NCBI GenBank assembly: GCA_949927415.1
Contig: CATLFB010000004.1
Span: 112,039 to 176,038 of the forward strand
DNA from: an uncultured Candidatus Melainabacteria bacterium
Lineage (GTDB): Bacteria > Cyanobacteriota > Vampirovibrionia > Gastranaerophilales > Gastranaerophilaceae
Reading direction: 5' to 3'
DNA: 64,000 nt
In this document: positions 49,265-59,123 of the stretch, in pieces
Layout: each line of letters starts with the position of its first letter
Position numbering within the stretch: position 1 is the first letter of the stretch
Notes under the pieces: model-generated
Seen by the model: the letters and a program-made list of their open reading frames with translations, nothing else
Told to the model about the DNA's origin: nothing
Databases searched by the model: none
Made by a program: the position numbers and the translations under genes

Positions 49265-49829
49265 TTTCCACTGCACTTAATTGCTGGTCTTTAGCTACTT
49301 CTTCCGCACCGTTAATCAGTTTTATATTTGAAACTGTTCCGTTAAGTCTGTAATCAGAGCCTTCCAAAGTTATCGGCAAACCAATCTTGATTTTGTTTCC
49401 GCCGACAACAGCGCCGTCTTTTGTAATTTTTGCAGTATCTGTAAGGGTTACAACCGCATCATAAACATTTGGCTGTGCCACATCTTCAACAACAATTACG
49501 GTTTTTGTATTTTTTGTGTTCAAAACCGGAAGAACGATTTTGCGTCTGTCAATTTTTACATCAGTAATTTTAAGGTCTGAATACGGAACGTTTCTTATGC
49601 TGATAAATGTTGTATCATCTGCTTTCAGTGGCATTTCACTGCCGGTAAATGTTATTCCGCGCATTACAACGTCAAACGAAATCTGTGAAACCGCGTCAAT
49701 ACTTTTGTTTGCAGTTCTTCTCATACCTTTGTATGTGCAAAATCCGACAATTAAAGCCAGAATTACGCCGGTAATAATAATATAGTCAACGATTCGAAGC
49801 TTTTTAAACAGATTTAACAAATTTTCCAT
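49254..49829 (-). CDS. DUF4330-family protein
   Basis: A 191-residue protein with an N-terminal membrane helix (VDYIIITGVILALIVGFCTY, about residues 14-33) and a beta-rich periplasmic domain (FDVVMRGITFTGSEMP, FISIRNVPYSDLKITDVKID). This pattern matches DUF4330 proteins, known mainly from cyanobacteria and relatives, often next to O-antigen ligase-like genes. Its function is unknown. It is coupled to the kinase upstream and the ligase downstream. Confidence 0.65.
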   Translation of the reverse strand: MENLLNLFKKLRIVDYIIITGVILALIVGFCTYKGMRRTANKSIDAVSQISFDVVMRGITFTGSEMPLKADDTTFISIRNVPYSDLKITDVKIDRRKIVLPVLNTKNTKTVIVVEDVAQPNVYDAVVTLTDTAKITKDGAVVGGNKIKIGLPITLEGSDYRLNGTVSNIKLINGAEEVAKDQQLSAVENVQ

Positions 49830-49838
49830 AATTTTCTC

Positions 49839-50846
49839 CTATAAAATATTTTCAACCGCGCAAAGCAGTTCGCTGATGGTTGTTGTTGCGCAGCCGAATT
49901 GTTTTACAACAAGACTTGCCGCGATGTTACCGATTAAGGCCGCATAAACGCTGTCGGCGCCCGCCGCAAGCGCAAGCGTGTAAACCGCAGTCACCGTATC
50001 TCCGGCACCTGTGACATCAAAAACTTCGGATTTATTGAATACCGGAATTTTAGTGTACTTTTTGTTCGGTTCTGTCACAAACATTCCGTCCGCACCGCAG
50101 GTTATGAGGATTGATTTGGCCTTTGTTTCGCGCAAAAGTTTGTCGCCGGCTTTTTTCAAATCTTCATCATTATTTATGAAAAATCCGACGGCTTTTTGTG
50201 TATCCGGATGATTCGGCGTCATTGATGTTATGTTTTTATAAGTTTCAAGATTTTTCTGCGCGTCTACAACAACGATTTTTTTGTGTTTGTTCGCGATTTC
50301 GATTGTTTTTTCAATAACTTTTTTGGTAAGAGTTCCGATGTGATAATCCGATAGAATCACCGCATCAACCTCAGGAATCGCTTTTTTCAGGTTTTCAATA
50401 ACAAGATTTTCTGTTTCTTTAGAAAGAGGTTCTTTGGTCTGACGGTCAATTCTCACAATCTGCTGTGTGATTGAGGTTGAGATACTGCCGGAAATTCTGG
50501 TTTTTGTGGTTGTTTTGCGCGCGGCGTCTTTGACAACGTAATCCGCATTAACTTTTGCCGCCTTGAAAGTTTCAAAAAGCTGTCCTGACTGGTAATCATC
50601 TCCGCAAACTCCGACAACTTTGATTTTGCCGTTATTAAGAGTTGCAACGTTGTGTGCCGCGTTTGATGCCGCACCGAGAATAAGTTTCGTTCTCGTGTGC
50701 TGTAGAATCAGAACCGGCGCTTCTCTTGAAATTCGTTCAGTGTCGCCGTAAATCATTTCATCAATAGCCAAATCCCCGACAACAAGGATTTTCGGCTCAT
50801 TCAATCTTTTAATATAAGATATTAATTTCTTTTTATCAAAATCCAT
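49839..50846 (-). CDS. PfkB-family kinase, HldE-like (heptose 7-phosphate kinase)
   Basis: A 335-residue carbohydrate kinase. NHP-like MTPNHPDTQKA, the LGAASNAAHNVATL block, the ILSDYHIGTL motif and DVTGAGDTVTAVYTLALAAGA (catalytic Asp, anion hole) match the kinase half of HldE/RfaE, which makes ADP-heptose precursors for LPS core. The adenylyltransferase half is missing, so it must be a separate protein elsewhere. ATG 50846 has an AGAG site; ATG 50876 lacks one. Confidence 0.8.
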   Translation of the reverse strand: MDFDKKKLISYIKRLNEPKILVVGDLAIDEMIYGDTERISREAPVLILQHTRTKLILGAASNAAHNVATLNNGKIKVVGVCGDDYQSGQLFETFKAAKVNADYVVKDAARKTTTKTRISGSISTSITQQIVRIDRQTKEPLSKETENLVIENLKKAIPEVDAVILSDYHIGTLTKKVIEKTIEIANKHKKIVVVDAQKNLETYKNITSMTPNHPDTQKAVGFFINNDEDLKKAGDKLLRETKAKSILITCGADGMFVTEPNKKYTKIPVFNKSEVFDVTGAGDTVTAVYTLALAAGADSVYAALIGNIAASLVVKQFGCATTTISELLCAVENIL

Positions 50847-50916
50847 AACAATTCTCTTCAAAAATTTTTCTTCCATTTTAGCACAAACAAAATCTTGCGC
50901 AAAAACACATCAAATC

Positions 50917-51651
50917 CTAGCCGTGACGCGGGGATGGCTGAGTTAAAAGTTTTGCCAGGTCTTCTGCCCCGTCAAATCCTCTTGCTCTGACAATTTCTGC
51001 GGATAATTCCCTGTCGTAATCCAGCATTCTGTGTTCTACACTAAATCCGCCGTTATTAATATCTACAATCGCATAACAAGCCTTCAAATCTTCAGTCATC
51101 GGGCGTCCGACACTCCCGACGTTAATTACAGTCTGTTTTGTACCCGTTTGATATCCTGCCGGCTGATGTGTGTGGCCGCATAATATTAAATCAGCATCCA
51201 CGCCTGCAATAATTTCCTCAATTTCAGAAAGCGGACGCCCGGGAAGTATATCTTCATTATTCCTGCGCGGAGAGCCATGCACAAGAAGGATTTTGACTCC
51301 TTCAACGGTCAATTCTTTTTGCGGAGGAAGCATGCGTAAAAAATCTTTTTTATCATCTTCAATCAGTACAATATCATCCGCAAGCGCTTTTGCCATAAGC
51401 GGAAATTTCTCGCTGATTTCTCTGAACAATTCCGGCCCGAAATCGCAGATTAATTTATCAGTGTTTCCCTGAATAACTATCCATTCCTTTTGCTCTTTTA
51501 TAAAATCAATAACCGCACGCGGCTGCGGACCTGCCATTGCAATATCACCGAGGCAGAATATTTTATCGCATTTTTGCTGTTTAATATCTTCCAAAACAGT
51601 TTCCAGTGCCGTAAAATTCCCGTGAATATCAGAAATAACCGCTATTTTCAT
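50917..51651 (-). CDS. Calcineurin-like metallophosphoesterase (YfcE/MJ0936 type)
   Basis: A 244-residue dimetal phosphoesterase. Ligands are visible in order: D-x-H in VISDIHGNF, GD in CLGDIAMAGP, GNTD, H in LLVHGSPR, and GHTH. The layout fits small cytoplasmic phosphodiesterases. The last residues (LLTQPSPRHG) are unusual and Pro-rich. The natural substrate is unknown. It diverges from ispG. Confidence 0.88.
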   Translation of the reverse strand: MKIAVISDIHGNFTALETVLEDIKQQKCDKIFCLGDIAMAGPQPRAVIDFIKEQKEWIVIQGNTDKLICDFGPELFREISEKFPLMAKALADDIVLIEDDKKDFLRMLPPQKELTVEGVKILLVHGSPRRNNEDILPGRPLSEIEEIIAGVDADLILCGHTHQPAGYQTGTKQTVINVGSVGRPMTEDLKACYAIVDINNGGFSVEHRMLDYDRELSAEIVRARGFDGAEDLAKLLTQPSPRHG

Positions 51652-51693
51652 AAAAATTAATCCTCTCTTTTATATTTATGCTACCATGAAAAT

Positions 51694-52749
51694 ATGATTA
51701 AAAGACGAATTTCAAAACAAATATCAATCGGCAACATAAAAATCGGCGGCAATGCGCCAATCAGCGTTCAATCAATGTGCAACACCGACACATGTGACAT
51801 TAAGGCGACCATAAGGCAGTTAAACGAATTTGCGGAAAAAGGCTGTGAAATCGCACGTCTTGCGGTTTTAAACAAGGATGCGGCCGCCGCGATAAAAGAA
51901 ATCGTGAAGAAATCACCGCTTCCGCTTGTGGCTGATATTCATTTTGATTACAAACTTGCGATTGAGTGCCTGAATAACGGTATTCATGCGCTTCGACTTA
52001 ACCCCGGAAATATCGGGAAACGCGAAAATGTAGAAAAAGTCGTCAAACTTGCGAAAATTAACCAAACTCCAATCCGAATCGGCGTCAACGCAGGTTCTTT
52101 AGAAAAAGAACTTTTGGAAACGGATATGCCTTTATCAGAAAAAATGGTTTTGAGCGCAATGAAACATATTCAGATTCTGGAAGATTTGGATTTTGATTTG
52201 ATAAAAGTTTCTTTAAAATCGTCGGATGTAATGACGACAATCGAGGCATACCGCGCGATTGCAGAAAAAATTCCGTATGCACTTCATCTTGGAGTGACAG
52301 AAGCCGGAACAATGCGTCAGGGCTTGATTAAATCATCAATCGGGCTTGGAACTCTGTTAGCAGAGGGAATCGGTGACACAATCAGGGTTTCTTTGACCGA
52401 AAATCCGGTTGAAGAAGTAAGTGCCGGTTTTGATATTTTAAAAGCTTTGGGTTTAAGAGAAAACGGAGTGAATTTCGTATCATGCCCGACATGCGGGCGG
52501 ACGCGGATAGATTTGATATCTCTTGCAAAGCAGGTTGAAGAAAGATTTAAAGATATAAAAGCACCGATTACAATTGCGACAATGGGCTGTGTTGTAAACG
52601 GACCGGGTGAGGCAAGGCATGCTGATTTCGGAATTGCGGGAGGTATCGGAGAAGGATTAATCTTCAAAAAAGGCGAGATTATTGCAAAAGTTCCGGAAGC
52701 AGAACTTCTTAATAAGTTGGAAGAAATTATAAGAAAATCATACAAATAA
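51694..52749 (+). CDS. ispG: 4-hydroxy-3-methylbut-2-en-1-yl diphosphate synthase
   Basis: A 351-residue TIM barrel plus Fe-S domain enzyme of the MEP isoprenoid pathway. The start IKRRISKQISIGNIKIGGNAPISVQSMCNTDT and the barrel motifs LVADIHFDYKLA and RLNPGNIG are intact, as are the cluster Cys in SCPTCGRT and the third in MGCVVNGPGEA. No ribosome site is seen before the ATG. It is divergent from the phosphoesterase gene and is transcribed alone. Confidence 0.96.
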   Translation: MIKRRISKQISIGNIKIGGNAPISVQSMCNTDTCDIKATIRQLNEFAEKGCEIARLAVLNKDAAAAIKEIVKKSPLPLVADIHFDYKLAIECLNNGIHALRLNPGNIGKRENVEKVVKLAKINQTPIRIGVNAGSLEKELLETDMPLSEKMVLSAMKHIQILEDLDFDLIKVSLKSSDVMTTIEAYRAIAEKIPYALHLGVTEAGTMRQGLIKSSIGLGTLLAEGIGDTIRVSLTENPVEEVSAGFDILKALGLRENGVNFVSCPTCGRTRIDLISLAKQVEERFKDIKAPITIATMGCVVNGPGEARHADFGIAGGIGEGLIFKKGEIIAKVPEAELLNKLEEIIRKSYK

Positions 52750-52785
52750 TCCATTCTTTTTTTGTGTTAAGAAATTATAATACTA

Positions 52786-52813
52786 TTGTCATTATCTTAA
52801 AATGTATTATAAT
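52786..52813 (+). promoter_or_regulatory. Promoter of the secreted-protein operon
   Basis: -35 TTGTCA (52786-52791), 16-bp spacer, -10 TATAAT (52808-52813); AGAGGTGG precedes the ATG at 52837. Confidence 0.6.
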
Positions 52814-52836
52814 CGTAGATATACAGAGGTGGACTT

Positions 52837-53163
52837 ATGAAAACAAAACTTTTTTTATTGATTCTTGGAATTGCGGCAATGACAGTTCTTCCGGCGAGTG
52901 CCGAGCTTACTGTTGAAGACATTACTTCGCGTGAATACGTTATGAATCACGGAAACTCTTCAACTACAGCAGATTTGATAGAACTGCAGAAAGCATCCGT
53001 TAACGGCGACAAGGCTGATTTGCCGATTTACCACAAATACGACAACAAGCCGCTTGTTTACAGATGGGTAAACAGATTCTTTGAATACCTTGACCCTGCA
53101 CAAGACAAGGGCATTTTCTTAAGAGAAGATACCAAATTTTCACCAAGCGTGGATGATTTATAG
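52837..53163 (+). CDS. Small secreted protein, function unknown
   Basis: A 108-residue exported protein. Signal peptide at residues 1-22 (MKTKLFLLILGIAAMTVLPASA), then a short soluble domain (LTVEDITSREYVMNHGN, KYDNKPLVYRWVNRFFEYLD). No family is recognised. It is first in an operon with a secreted TPR protein, overlapping it by 11 bp, and a secreted GHL10-type hydrolase. Confidence 0.7.
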   Translation: MKTKLFLLILGIAAMTVLPASAELTVEDITSREYVMNHGNSSTTADLIELQKASVNGDKADLPIYHKYDNKPLVYRWVNRFFEYLDPAQDKGIFLREDTKFSPSVDDL

Positions 53164-53809
53164 GAAGTATTTAACAGCCCTTCCTCTGGTTATCGTGCTA
53201 TTATTATCTGAATATCCGCCATCATCTGCGATTGAGGGCGGATATTCAGGGTATGGAAATAATCCGGTATATTACACCTTAAACGCAGAGGTTATCCGAA
53301 AAGAAGCAGACGATTTTTTTGTTAAAGCCTATGACAGCGAATCACGGGAAGATAAAGCAAAGTTCTACCGAATTGCGATGAACAAATATTACGTGTTATC
53401 GCAGATTTATCCTGGTGATTATTACGCATTTGTTCAGATGGCAAGAATTAATGATGAGAGGGATGAAGACACATTTGCCAGAAAAAACTTTTTTCTGGCG
53501 TTTAACCTTGACAAATACAATCCTTATATAAATTTTTACCTTGCTGAATACCATATAAAAAGACAAATGTATCACAGGGCTTTAAAATATTATTTGACCG
53601 CGTATAATAACGGATATAAAGACAATTACGTGACCAATTTAAAATTGGCATGGCTTTATGAAAAACTCGGGGATTTAAAAAAGTCAAAAGAATTCTACGA
53701 AAAATCATATAAACTAAATCCAGACGCAGCAGAATTAAGGGATAAAATTCACTCGCTAAGGTCATTGAATTATGACAAAACGGAGTATTATCATTCTATC
53801 AGGGAGTAA
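53153..53809 (+). CDS. Exported TPR protein
   Basis: A 218-residue protein with a signal peptide (residues 1-26, YRKYLTALPLVIVLLLSEYPPSSA) and then helical repeats of TPR type (YYAFVQMARINDERDEDTFARKNFFLAFNLDKYNPY; LKLAWLYEKLGDLKKSKEFYEKSYKLNPDAAELR). It is periplasmic and probably binds a partner. It overlaps the start of the gene before it, so it is translated by coupling. Confidence 0.7.
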   Translation: MIYRKYLTALPLVIVLLLSEYPPSSAIEGGYSGYGNNPVYYTLNAEVIRKEADDFFVKAYDSESREDKAKFYRIAMNKYYVLSQIYPGDYYAFVQMARINDERDEDTFARKNFFLAFNLDKYNPYINFYLAEYHIKRQMYHRALKYYLTAYNNGYKDNYVTNLKLAWLYEKLGDLKKSKEFYEKSYKLNPDAAELRDKIHSLRSLNYDKTEYYHSIRE

Positions 53810-53813
53810 GGTG

Positions 53814-55760
53814 ATGACATTAAAAAATATAATAACATGTTTTATAGCGCTAATTCTAACGGCAGCACCGGTTTTGGCATCAGAAAATTTTGCAAATGAT
53901 TTGGACAACCTTCCGCCCGTAATAGATAACATGTATGATTATCCGTATTATAAAGAGTTCAAAGCCAAAAAGGGCGAAATAATTTTTAATGAATCCTCCA
54001 AACGCGTAAATTCAATCAACCCGACGGCATATTCAAACAGAGCAGGCGGATATCTTCCGGGCGCAAGAGGCGCAAATCAGCTTGTAATCTACACATACGG
54101 ATTTGCCCCGAGAACCGGCACAAACGAATTCGGCGCGGAAGCGATTGTTGACGGGAATGTTGTCAGTGAATTAAGCGGTGCGGATTCATTTATTCCGCAA
54201 AACGGACTTGTAATAAGCGGGCATGGAACCGCAAAAACATGGATTATGCAAAATATAAAAGTCGGCACAAAGATTTATCTTGAACCGAACAGCAATATTC
54301 TTCATATCTACACAACATCAGACAGCTATCTTTTTGAAGCCGAAAAGAAAATAGACGAAGCCAAAGCAATGCTGGATTACTACAAAGCCAGAAATGCAAA
54401 CTACGATTTTAAGGTTCCGAATTATTATATAAAAGAAGCCATGGATTACCTGAAAAAGGCCGAGCGCGACACTGAAAATATACGCAGATATTCTCATCTT
54501 GCAATAGAATCGGCAAATGCGGCTTTAAAAAGCGTTGTGCCTTATAAAAACACCGAATTCAAAGGAGTCTGGGTGCGCCCTGTTGAAACAAACGAAGAGG
54601 CAATTGAAGCTTCAGTAAAACGCATAAAATCAGCCGGAATTGACAATGTTTTTATTGAAACATATTTCCATGGCAGAACGATTTTTCCGAGCAAAACCAT
54701 GGCAAATTACGGATTCATCAAGCAATATGAAAAATTTGAAGGAATTGACCCCTTAAAATTGTGGATTAAACATGCACACAAAAACAATATAAAAGTTCAT
54801 GTTTGGTTTGAGACATTTTATGTCGGAATTCAGCGCCCTGAAACGAATTCAGGAAACATTCTTGCCGTAAAACCGGAATGGGCAAACAAAACTAAAAAAA
54901 ATTACGCGATAAATGCTCCGACACCTTCGATATCAGAACACAACGGATTTTTCATCGACCCTGCAAATCCCGAGGTTCAGGAATTCCTTCTTGCGCTTCT
55001 GACAGAAATCGCAGACAACTATAAAATTGACGGCATAAACCTTGACTATATAAGATATCCGAACGCAGTTTCCACAAGCGATGCAAACGCATGGGGCTAC
55101 ACAGAATATGCCAGAAACGATTTCAAAAACATTTACGGCAAAGACCCGCTTGAAATTACGGTAAGCGATTCGTTGTGGATGAAATGGTGCGAATTCAGAC
55201 GTGAAAAAGTTTCAAATTTTGTCGCAAAAGCGGGCGCGCTCGGACGCGAAAAAAATATTTATGTAACTTCCGTTATTTTTCCGGACAGGTTATCAGCGCT
55301 TACAACAAAACAGCAGGACTGGAAAACCTGGAGCACAAGAGGTTATATCGACGGTTTCACACCTTTATTTTTAACCAGCAATGCAAAAACATTAAACGCG
55401 CTTGTCACAAATGTTATAAATGCAAAATCAGCTAACACGGATTTGTTTGCCGGACTTTTCGTAACATTTATGGGCGGAAGCGAAGAGGATTTGATAAGAG
55501 AAATCCATGAGACACGCAAAATGGATGTAAAAGGAGTTATATTATTTGATTTTGCGCATCTTGATAACAGATATGTTAATGCGCTTTCATCAAGAGTTTT
55601 CAGCGAAAAGGGTGCTGCAATCGTTAAAGGCGGGAAGCCTTCCGATTCTAATTCCGTAACCCTGAAACGCATAGAAGGTTCAAAGACGCAAACTAAAAAA
55701 ACTCAAACAAAACCGGAAAAGAAAAAACTTTTCGGCAAGAAAAAACAAAAAAATAAATAA
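53814..55760 (+). CDS. GHL10/DUF187-type glycoside hydrolase-like protein, exported
   Basis: A 648-residue protein with a signal peptide (MTLKNIITCFIALILTAAPVLA). A central TIM-barrel domain has the GHL10 pattern FKGVWVRPVETNEEAIEASVKRIKSAGIDNVFIETYFHGRTIFPS, IKVHVWFETFYVG, and IDGINLDYIRYP. The N-terminal domain is beta-rich, and a Lys-rich tail (KKLFGKKKQKNK) ends the protein. It may cut peptidoglycan or polysaccharide in the periplasm; the substrate is unknown. ATG 53814 follows GGGAGTAAGG. Confidence 0.82.
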   Translation: MTLKNIITCFIALILTAAPVLASENFANDLDNLPPVIDNMYDYPYYKEFKAKKGEIIFNESSKRVNSINPTAYSNRAGGYLPGARGANQLVIYTYGFAPRTGTNEFGAEAIVDGNVVSELSGADSFIPQNGLVISGHGTAKTWIMQNIKVGTKIYLEPNSNILHIYTTSDSYLFEAEKKIDEAKAMLDYYKARNANYDFKVPNYYIKEAMDYLKKAERDTENIRRYSHLAIESANAALKSVVPYKNTEFKGVWVRPVETNEEAIEASVKRIKSAGIDNVFIETYFHGRTIFPSKTMANYGFIKQYEKFEGIDPLKLWIKHAHKNNIKVHVWFETFYVGIQRPETNSGNILAVKPEWANKTKKNYAINAPTPSISEHNGFFIDPANPEVQEFLLALLTEIADNYKIDGINLDYIRYPNAVSTSDANAWGYTEYARNDFKNIYGKDPLEITVSDSLWMKWCEFRREKVSNFVAKAGALGREKNIYVTSVIFPDRLSALTTKQQDWKTWSTRGYIDGFTPLFLTSNAKTLNALVTNVINAKSANTDLFAGLFVTFMGGSEEDLIREIHETRKMDVKGVILFDFAHLDNRYVNALSSRVFSEKGAAIVKGGKPSDSNSVTLKRIEGSKTQTKKTQTKPEKKKLFGKKKQKNK

Positions 55761-55776
55761 TAATTTGGATTAGGGA

Positions 55777-58167
55777 ATGATTAGAGATTATGTCAATTCG
55801 GCATTAAGCAGAAAAAACATCATAATGTTTATAACATCAGCGGCATTCATAACAGGAATTGCCGCTTACTTTAATCATTGTGAAATAATCGCGGGTGCTG
55901 TTGTAACTCTTTTATGCTCGATTTTCGTACTCAAAAACAAGGTTTCGTATAAATTTGTTCTTATATGGATTTTCATATTTTATCTCGGATTTTTTAACGC
56001 GGATTTAAGAATAAAAAATTCCGACGAATTATCAAAAATCGCGCCGCTTAACGGAGTAATCACCGGCCGCATATCATCAATTCCAAACAGCAATACACCG
56101 GACAAAACAAAGTTTTTCATGGATGTCGAAAGCATTGACGGAAAAACAATAAATGCAAAAACTTTCGTCAGCATTCAGGATTCAAAAGGCGATTTTTCGA
56201 TGTTCAATGTCGGAAACACTTATAAAATTAACGGCAAACTCAGGCTTCCCTTCAAAGCCGGCAACCCGTCACAATTTGATTACGGAAAATATTTGAGAAA
56301 TTTCAACACCTTCACCCTTGTTTACGCAGACAGGACGGATTGTGAACTTTTAGAATCGGAACTTCCAGCAAAATGGAAATTCATGCAGAGCCTCAACAAC
56401 ACCAGAAACAGGATTATAAAAGTTCATTCTAAATATTTAAAGAGCCCGAATCTTGAAATACTCGGCGGAATTGTTTTCGGAGATGATGCGGTGTCACCTC
56501 CGGATTATATAAAAACAAGCTTTATAAATTCCGGACTTTTGCATATTCTGGCTGCGTCAGGAATGAATGTGGCATTTATTTTCGGATTCTGGTTTTATAT
56601 ACTCTCACTTCTAAAAATTCCCTACAAGCCGCGTGTCATAAGCGGAATGGGAGTAATTATTCTCTATACGCTTATGACAGGGCTCGGCCCGTCTGTCATT
56701 CGCGCAGCGTTGATGCTTTTGTTTGTTCTTGCCGGAAAACTTATTGACAGAGATTCTCACAGCGTCTCGCTGTTGTCTTTTGTCGCGTTTTTGATGCTTT
56801 TGTACAACCCTGCATTTTTGAACGATGTCGGATTTCAGCTTTCGTTTCTCGTAACCTTCGGCATCATCTGCACGGCAAATATCCTGATTGAAAAATTCAA
56901 AGGCAGCAAAATTCGCGAATTTATAGCAGGCTCGCTTCTGATTCCGGTTGTCGCCCAAATCTGGGTAATCCCGTTGCAAATGTTCTATTTTAATACAATC
57001 AGCACATATTCATTCTTTGCAAACGTTTCAATTATGCCGTTTTTGTCCGTGATAAGTTTTGGAGGATTTGTCTCTTCCGTGCTTTCTGTAATCCAACCGA
57101 TTGCTGATTTTGTGTGCAAAATCTTCGACTTTGTTTTGAATTTTATGCTCACAATTCTTGTTTGGATATCGGCCTTCTTTTCATCGCTCCCGCACTCTTT
57201 AATCGAAACATTTCACCCATCGGTTTTTCAGGTGTTTTTGTATTATTTAATAATTCTTTTGGCAACCCTTATGATAAAAGAAGGATTCACAAAACGCCAC
57301 CTCACAGCCCTTGCCGTAATGACTCTTATACTCGTTCTCACGTCCTTTCAGCCCAATAACGGCAAACTTGAAATAATAACTTTTGATGTCGGAAACGCAG
57401 ATTCGTTTTTGATTAAAACTCCAAAACAAAAATACATCCTCATTGACACAGCAAAATCCGGCTACAAAGGCGGCAAATCACAGGCCGAACTCATCATTAG
57501 AAAATATCTTAAAGACAGAGGATTTAAAAACCTTGAATTTTTAATAATCACGCACTTTGACATCGACCATGCCGGAGGCGCCTCTGATTTAATCGACAAA
57601 ATGAAAATCAAAAATGTTTACGTGAATTCACTAGACGACACCTCGCAAACAGCATCAAAAATCTACAAATCAGCAAAAGAGAAAAACACTCCGCTTGCAA
57701 TCGCGCCCGATAACGGAATCATTTACGAAGAACCTGATTTAACTATAAAAACCTTCCTCAAGCAATATGAAAATGACAACGAAAGTTCAGTTATGGCAAT
57801 TTTAAGCTACAAAGATTTTGATATGCTTTTCACAGGTGATGCCGGAATAGAAGCGTTCAATAGAATTCAGGACAAACTGCCGCAAAATGTCGAAGTTCTC
57901 AAAGTCGGACATCACGGAGCCGCTAACGTTGTTGATGAAAATTATATCAAAAGGCTTTCTACAGAAGTTTCCATAATTTCAACAGGTCTGAACAACTACG
58001 GGCACCCGAATAAAGCCACGCTTGATATCTTAAGAAACACAGAAACTTACAGAACCGACAGAAACAATTCAATAAAAATCTCCTCTGACGGGACAGAATA
58101 TCGAATTTACACTTTCAACACCACATCCAAAAAGTTCGAATTCGTAACCTCAAAACAAGCCCGCTAA
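55777..58167 (+). CDS. comEC: ComEC/Rec2-family DNA-uptake channel with C-terminal MBL domain
   Basis: A 796-residue membrane protein: N-terminal helices and an OB-like domain (about residues 95-200), the competence domain with LLHILAASGMNVAFIFGFWFYIL and GPSVIRAALMLLFVLAGK, and a C-terminal metallo-beta-lactamase domain (THFDIDHAGG, GDAG, GHHGA). It moves single-stranded DNA into the cytoplasm during natural transformation. Together with the prepilin genes in this window it suggests DNA uptake. It follows the GHL10 gene by 16 bp. Confidence 0.92.
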   Translation: MIRDYVNSALSRKNIIMFITSAAFITGIAAYFNHCEIIAGAVVTLLCSIFVLKNKVSYKFVLIWIFIFYLGFFNADLRIKNSDELSKIAPLNGVITGRISSIPNSNTPDKTKFFMDVESIDGKTINAKTFVSIQDSKGDFSMFNVGNTYKINGKLRLPFKAGNPSQFDYGKYLRNFNTFTLVYADRTDCELLESELPAKWKFMQSLNNTRNRIIKVHSKYLKSPNLEILGGIVFGDDAVSPPDYIKTSFINSGLLHILAASGMNVAFIFGFWFYILSLLKIPYKPRVISGMGVIILYTLMTGLGPSVIRAALMLLFVLAGKLIDRDSHSVSLLSFVAFLMLLYNPAFLNDVGFQLSFLVTFGIICTANILIEKFKGSKIREFIAGSLLIPVVAQIWVIPLQMFYFNTISTYSFFANVSIMPFLSVISFGGFVSSVLSVIQPIADFVCKIFDFVLNFMLTILVWISAFFSSLPHSLIETFHPSVFQVFLYYLIILLATLMIKEGFTKRHLTALAVMTLILVLTSFQPNNGKLEIITFDVGNADSFLIKTPKQKYILIDTAKSGYKGGKSQAELIIRKYLKDRGFKNLEFLIITHFDIDHAGGASDLIDKMKIKNVYVNSLDDTSQTASKIYKSAKEKNTPLAIAPDNGIIYEEPDLTIKTFLKQYENDNESSVMAILSYKDFDMLFTGDAGIEAFNRIQDKLPQNVEVLKVGHHGAANVVDENYIKRLSTEVSIISTGLNNYGHPNKATLDILRNTETYRTDRNNSIKISSDGTEYRIYTFNTTSKKFEFVTSKQAR

Positions 58168-58182
58168 AACACAGATGCCCTA

Positions 58183-58210
58183 TTGATTTATTTTGTTTAT
58201 ATGCTAAACT
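58183..58210 (+). promoter_or_regulatory. Promoter of pyrF
   Basis: TTGATT (58183-58188), 16-bp spacer, TGC-TAAACT as an extended -10 (58202-58210). Confidence 0.45.
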
Positions 58211-58237
58211 TCTAAAGTATTGTGAGGTGGTATTTAT

Positions 58238-58993
58238 ATGATGAAACCCGGGTCTGCAAAAGACAGAATTATTTTGGCTCTTGACGTCGATACGCTTGAA
58301 GAAGTACGCGAACTTGTTTTGGAATTGAAAGATTATGTCGGTTATTTTAAAATCGGGCTTCCGCTGATTATCAACTGCGGCTTTGAAGCTGTCAGGTTAA
58401 TCGAGGAACTCGGGGCAAAATGCTATTATGACGGCAAGTTTCATGACATACCAAACACCGTTCAAAAGGCTTGTATAAACCTTGTTAAAAACAATATCCA
58501 TGTATTTAACATCCACATTCAAGGCGGCTCAAAAATGGTTACATCAGCCGTCAAAGCAGTAAACGCCGCATCTAAAAGACTTGAAAAAGAACCGCCCGTG
58601 ATGCTTGGTGTAACCCTTCTTTCAAGCTTTGGCCAGCGAACTTTAACAGAAGAACTCTGCGTCACAAAAAATATTGAAGACTATGTTCTTGAACTTGCAA
58701 AAATGGCACAAGAATCCGGCCTCGACGGCGTTGTTGCAAGCGCTGATGAAGCCAAAAGAATCCGCGAACAAATCGGTGATGATTTTATCGTAGTCTGCCC
58801 CGCAACGCGCCCAACATGGGCAGGAGTTGATGATCAGGTGAGAGTTGACACGCCGAGAAAAGCAATCCTTTCAGGCGTTGATTTCCTCGTAATCGGCCGC
58901 CCGATTACAAAAGCCGATGACAGAATTTCTGCAGTGAAACTTATAATTGACGAAATCGAAACCGCACTTTCAGAGCGCGAAACTTTGGTATAA
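58238..58993 (+). CDS. pyrF: Orotidine 5'-phosphate decarboxylase
   Basis: A 251-residue enzyme that makes UMP. Active-site motif YYDGKFHDIPNTV (Asp-Lys-x-x-Asp), substrate-binding LALDVDTLEE, and the late VVCPATRPT and DFLVIGRPITKADD. It has the usual length for the short bacterial form. GTGAGGTGG precedes the ATG. It is followed by a stem-loop terminator, so it is monocistronic. Confidence 0.95.
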   Translation: MMKPGSAKDRIILALDVDTLEEVRELVLELKDYVGYFKIGLPLIINCGFEAVRLIEELGAKCYYDGKFHDIPNTVQKACINLVKNNIHVFNIHIQGGSKMVTSAVKAVNAASKRLEKEPPVMLGVTLLSSFGQRTLTEELCVTKNIEDYVLELAKMAQESGLDGVVASADEAKRIREQIGDDFIVVCPATRPTWAGVDDQVRVDTPRKAILSGVDFLVIGRPITKADDRISAVKLIIDEIETALSERETLV

Positions 58994-59016
58994 GCAAAAT
59001 AATTTTATAAAATCTC

Positions 59017-59062
59017 AAAAACAAAATGTTTACTCTAAAAAAGCGTAAACATTTTGTTTTTA
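59017..59062 (+). terminator. Terminator of pyrF
   Basis: AAAACAAAATGTTTAC (from about 59018) is complementary to GTAAACATTTTGTTTT (ending about 59060), with a short loop and a T-rich tail. Confidence 0.75.
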
Positions 59063-59123
59063 TTAACCAAAACTTTTATTTGCAGTAAAATAAAGTCAAC
59101 AGACAAAAAGGCAGGAGGAATAT

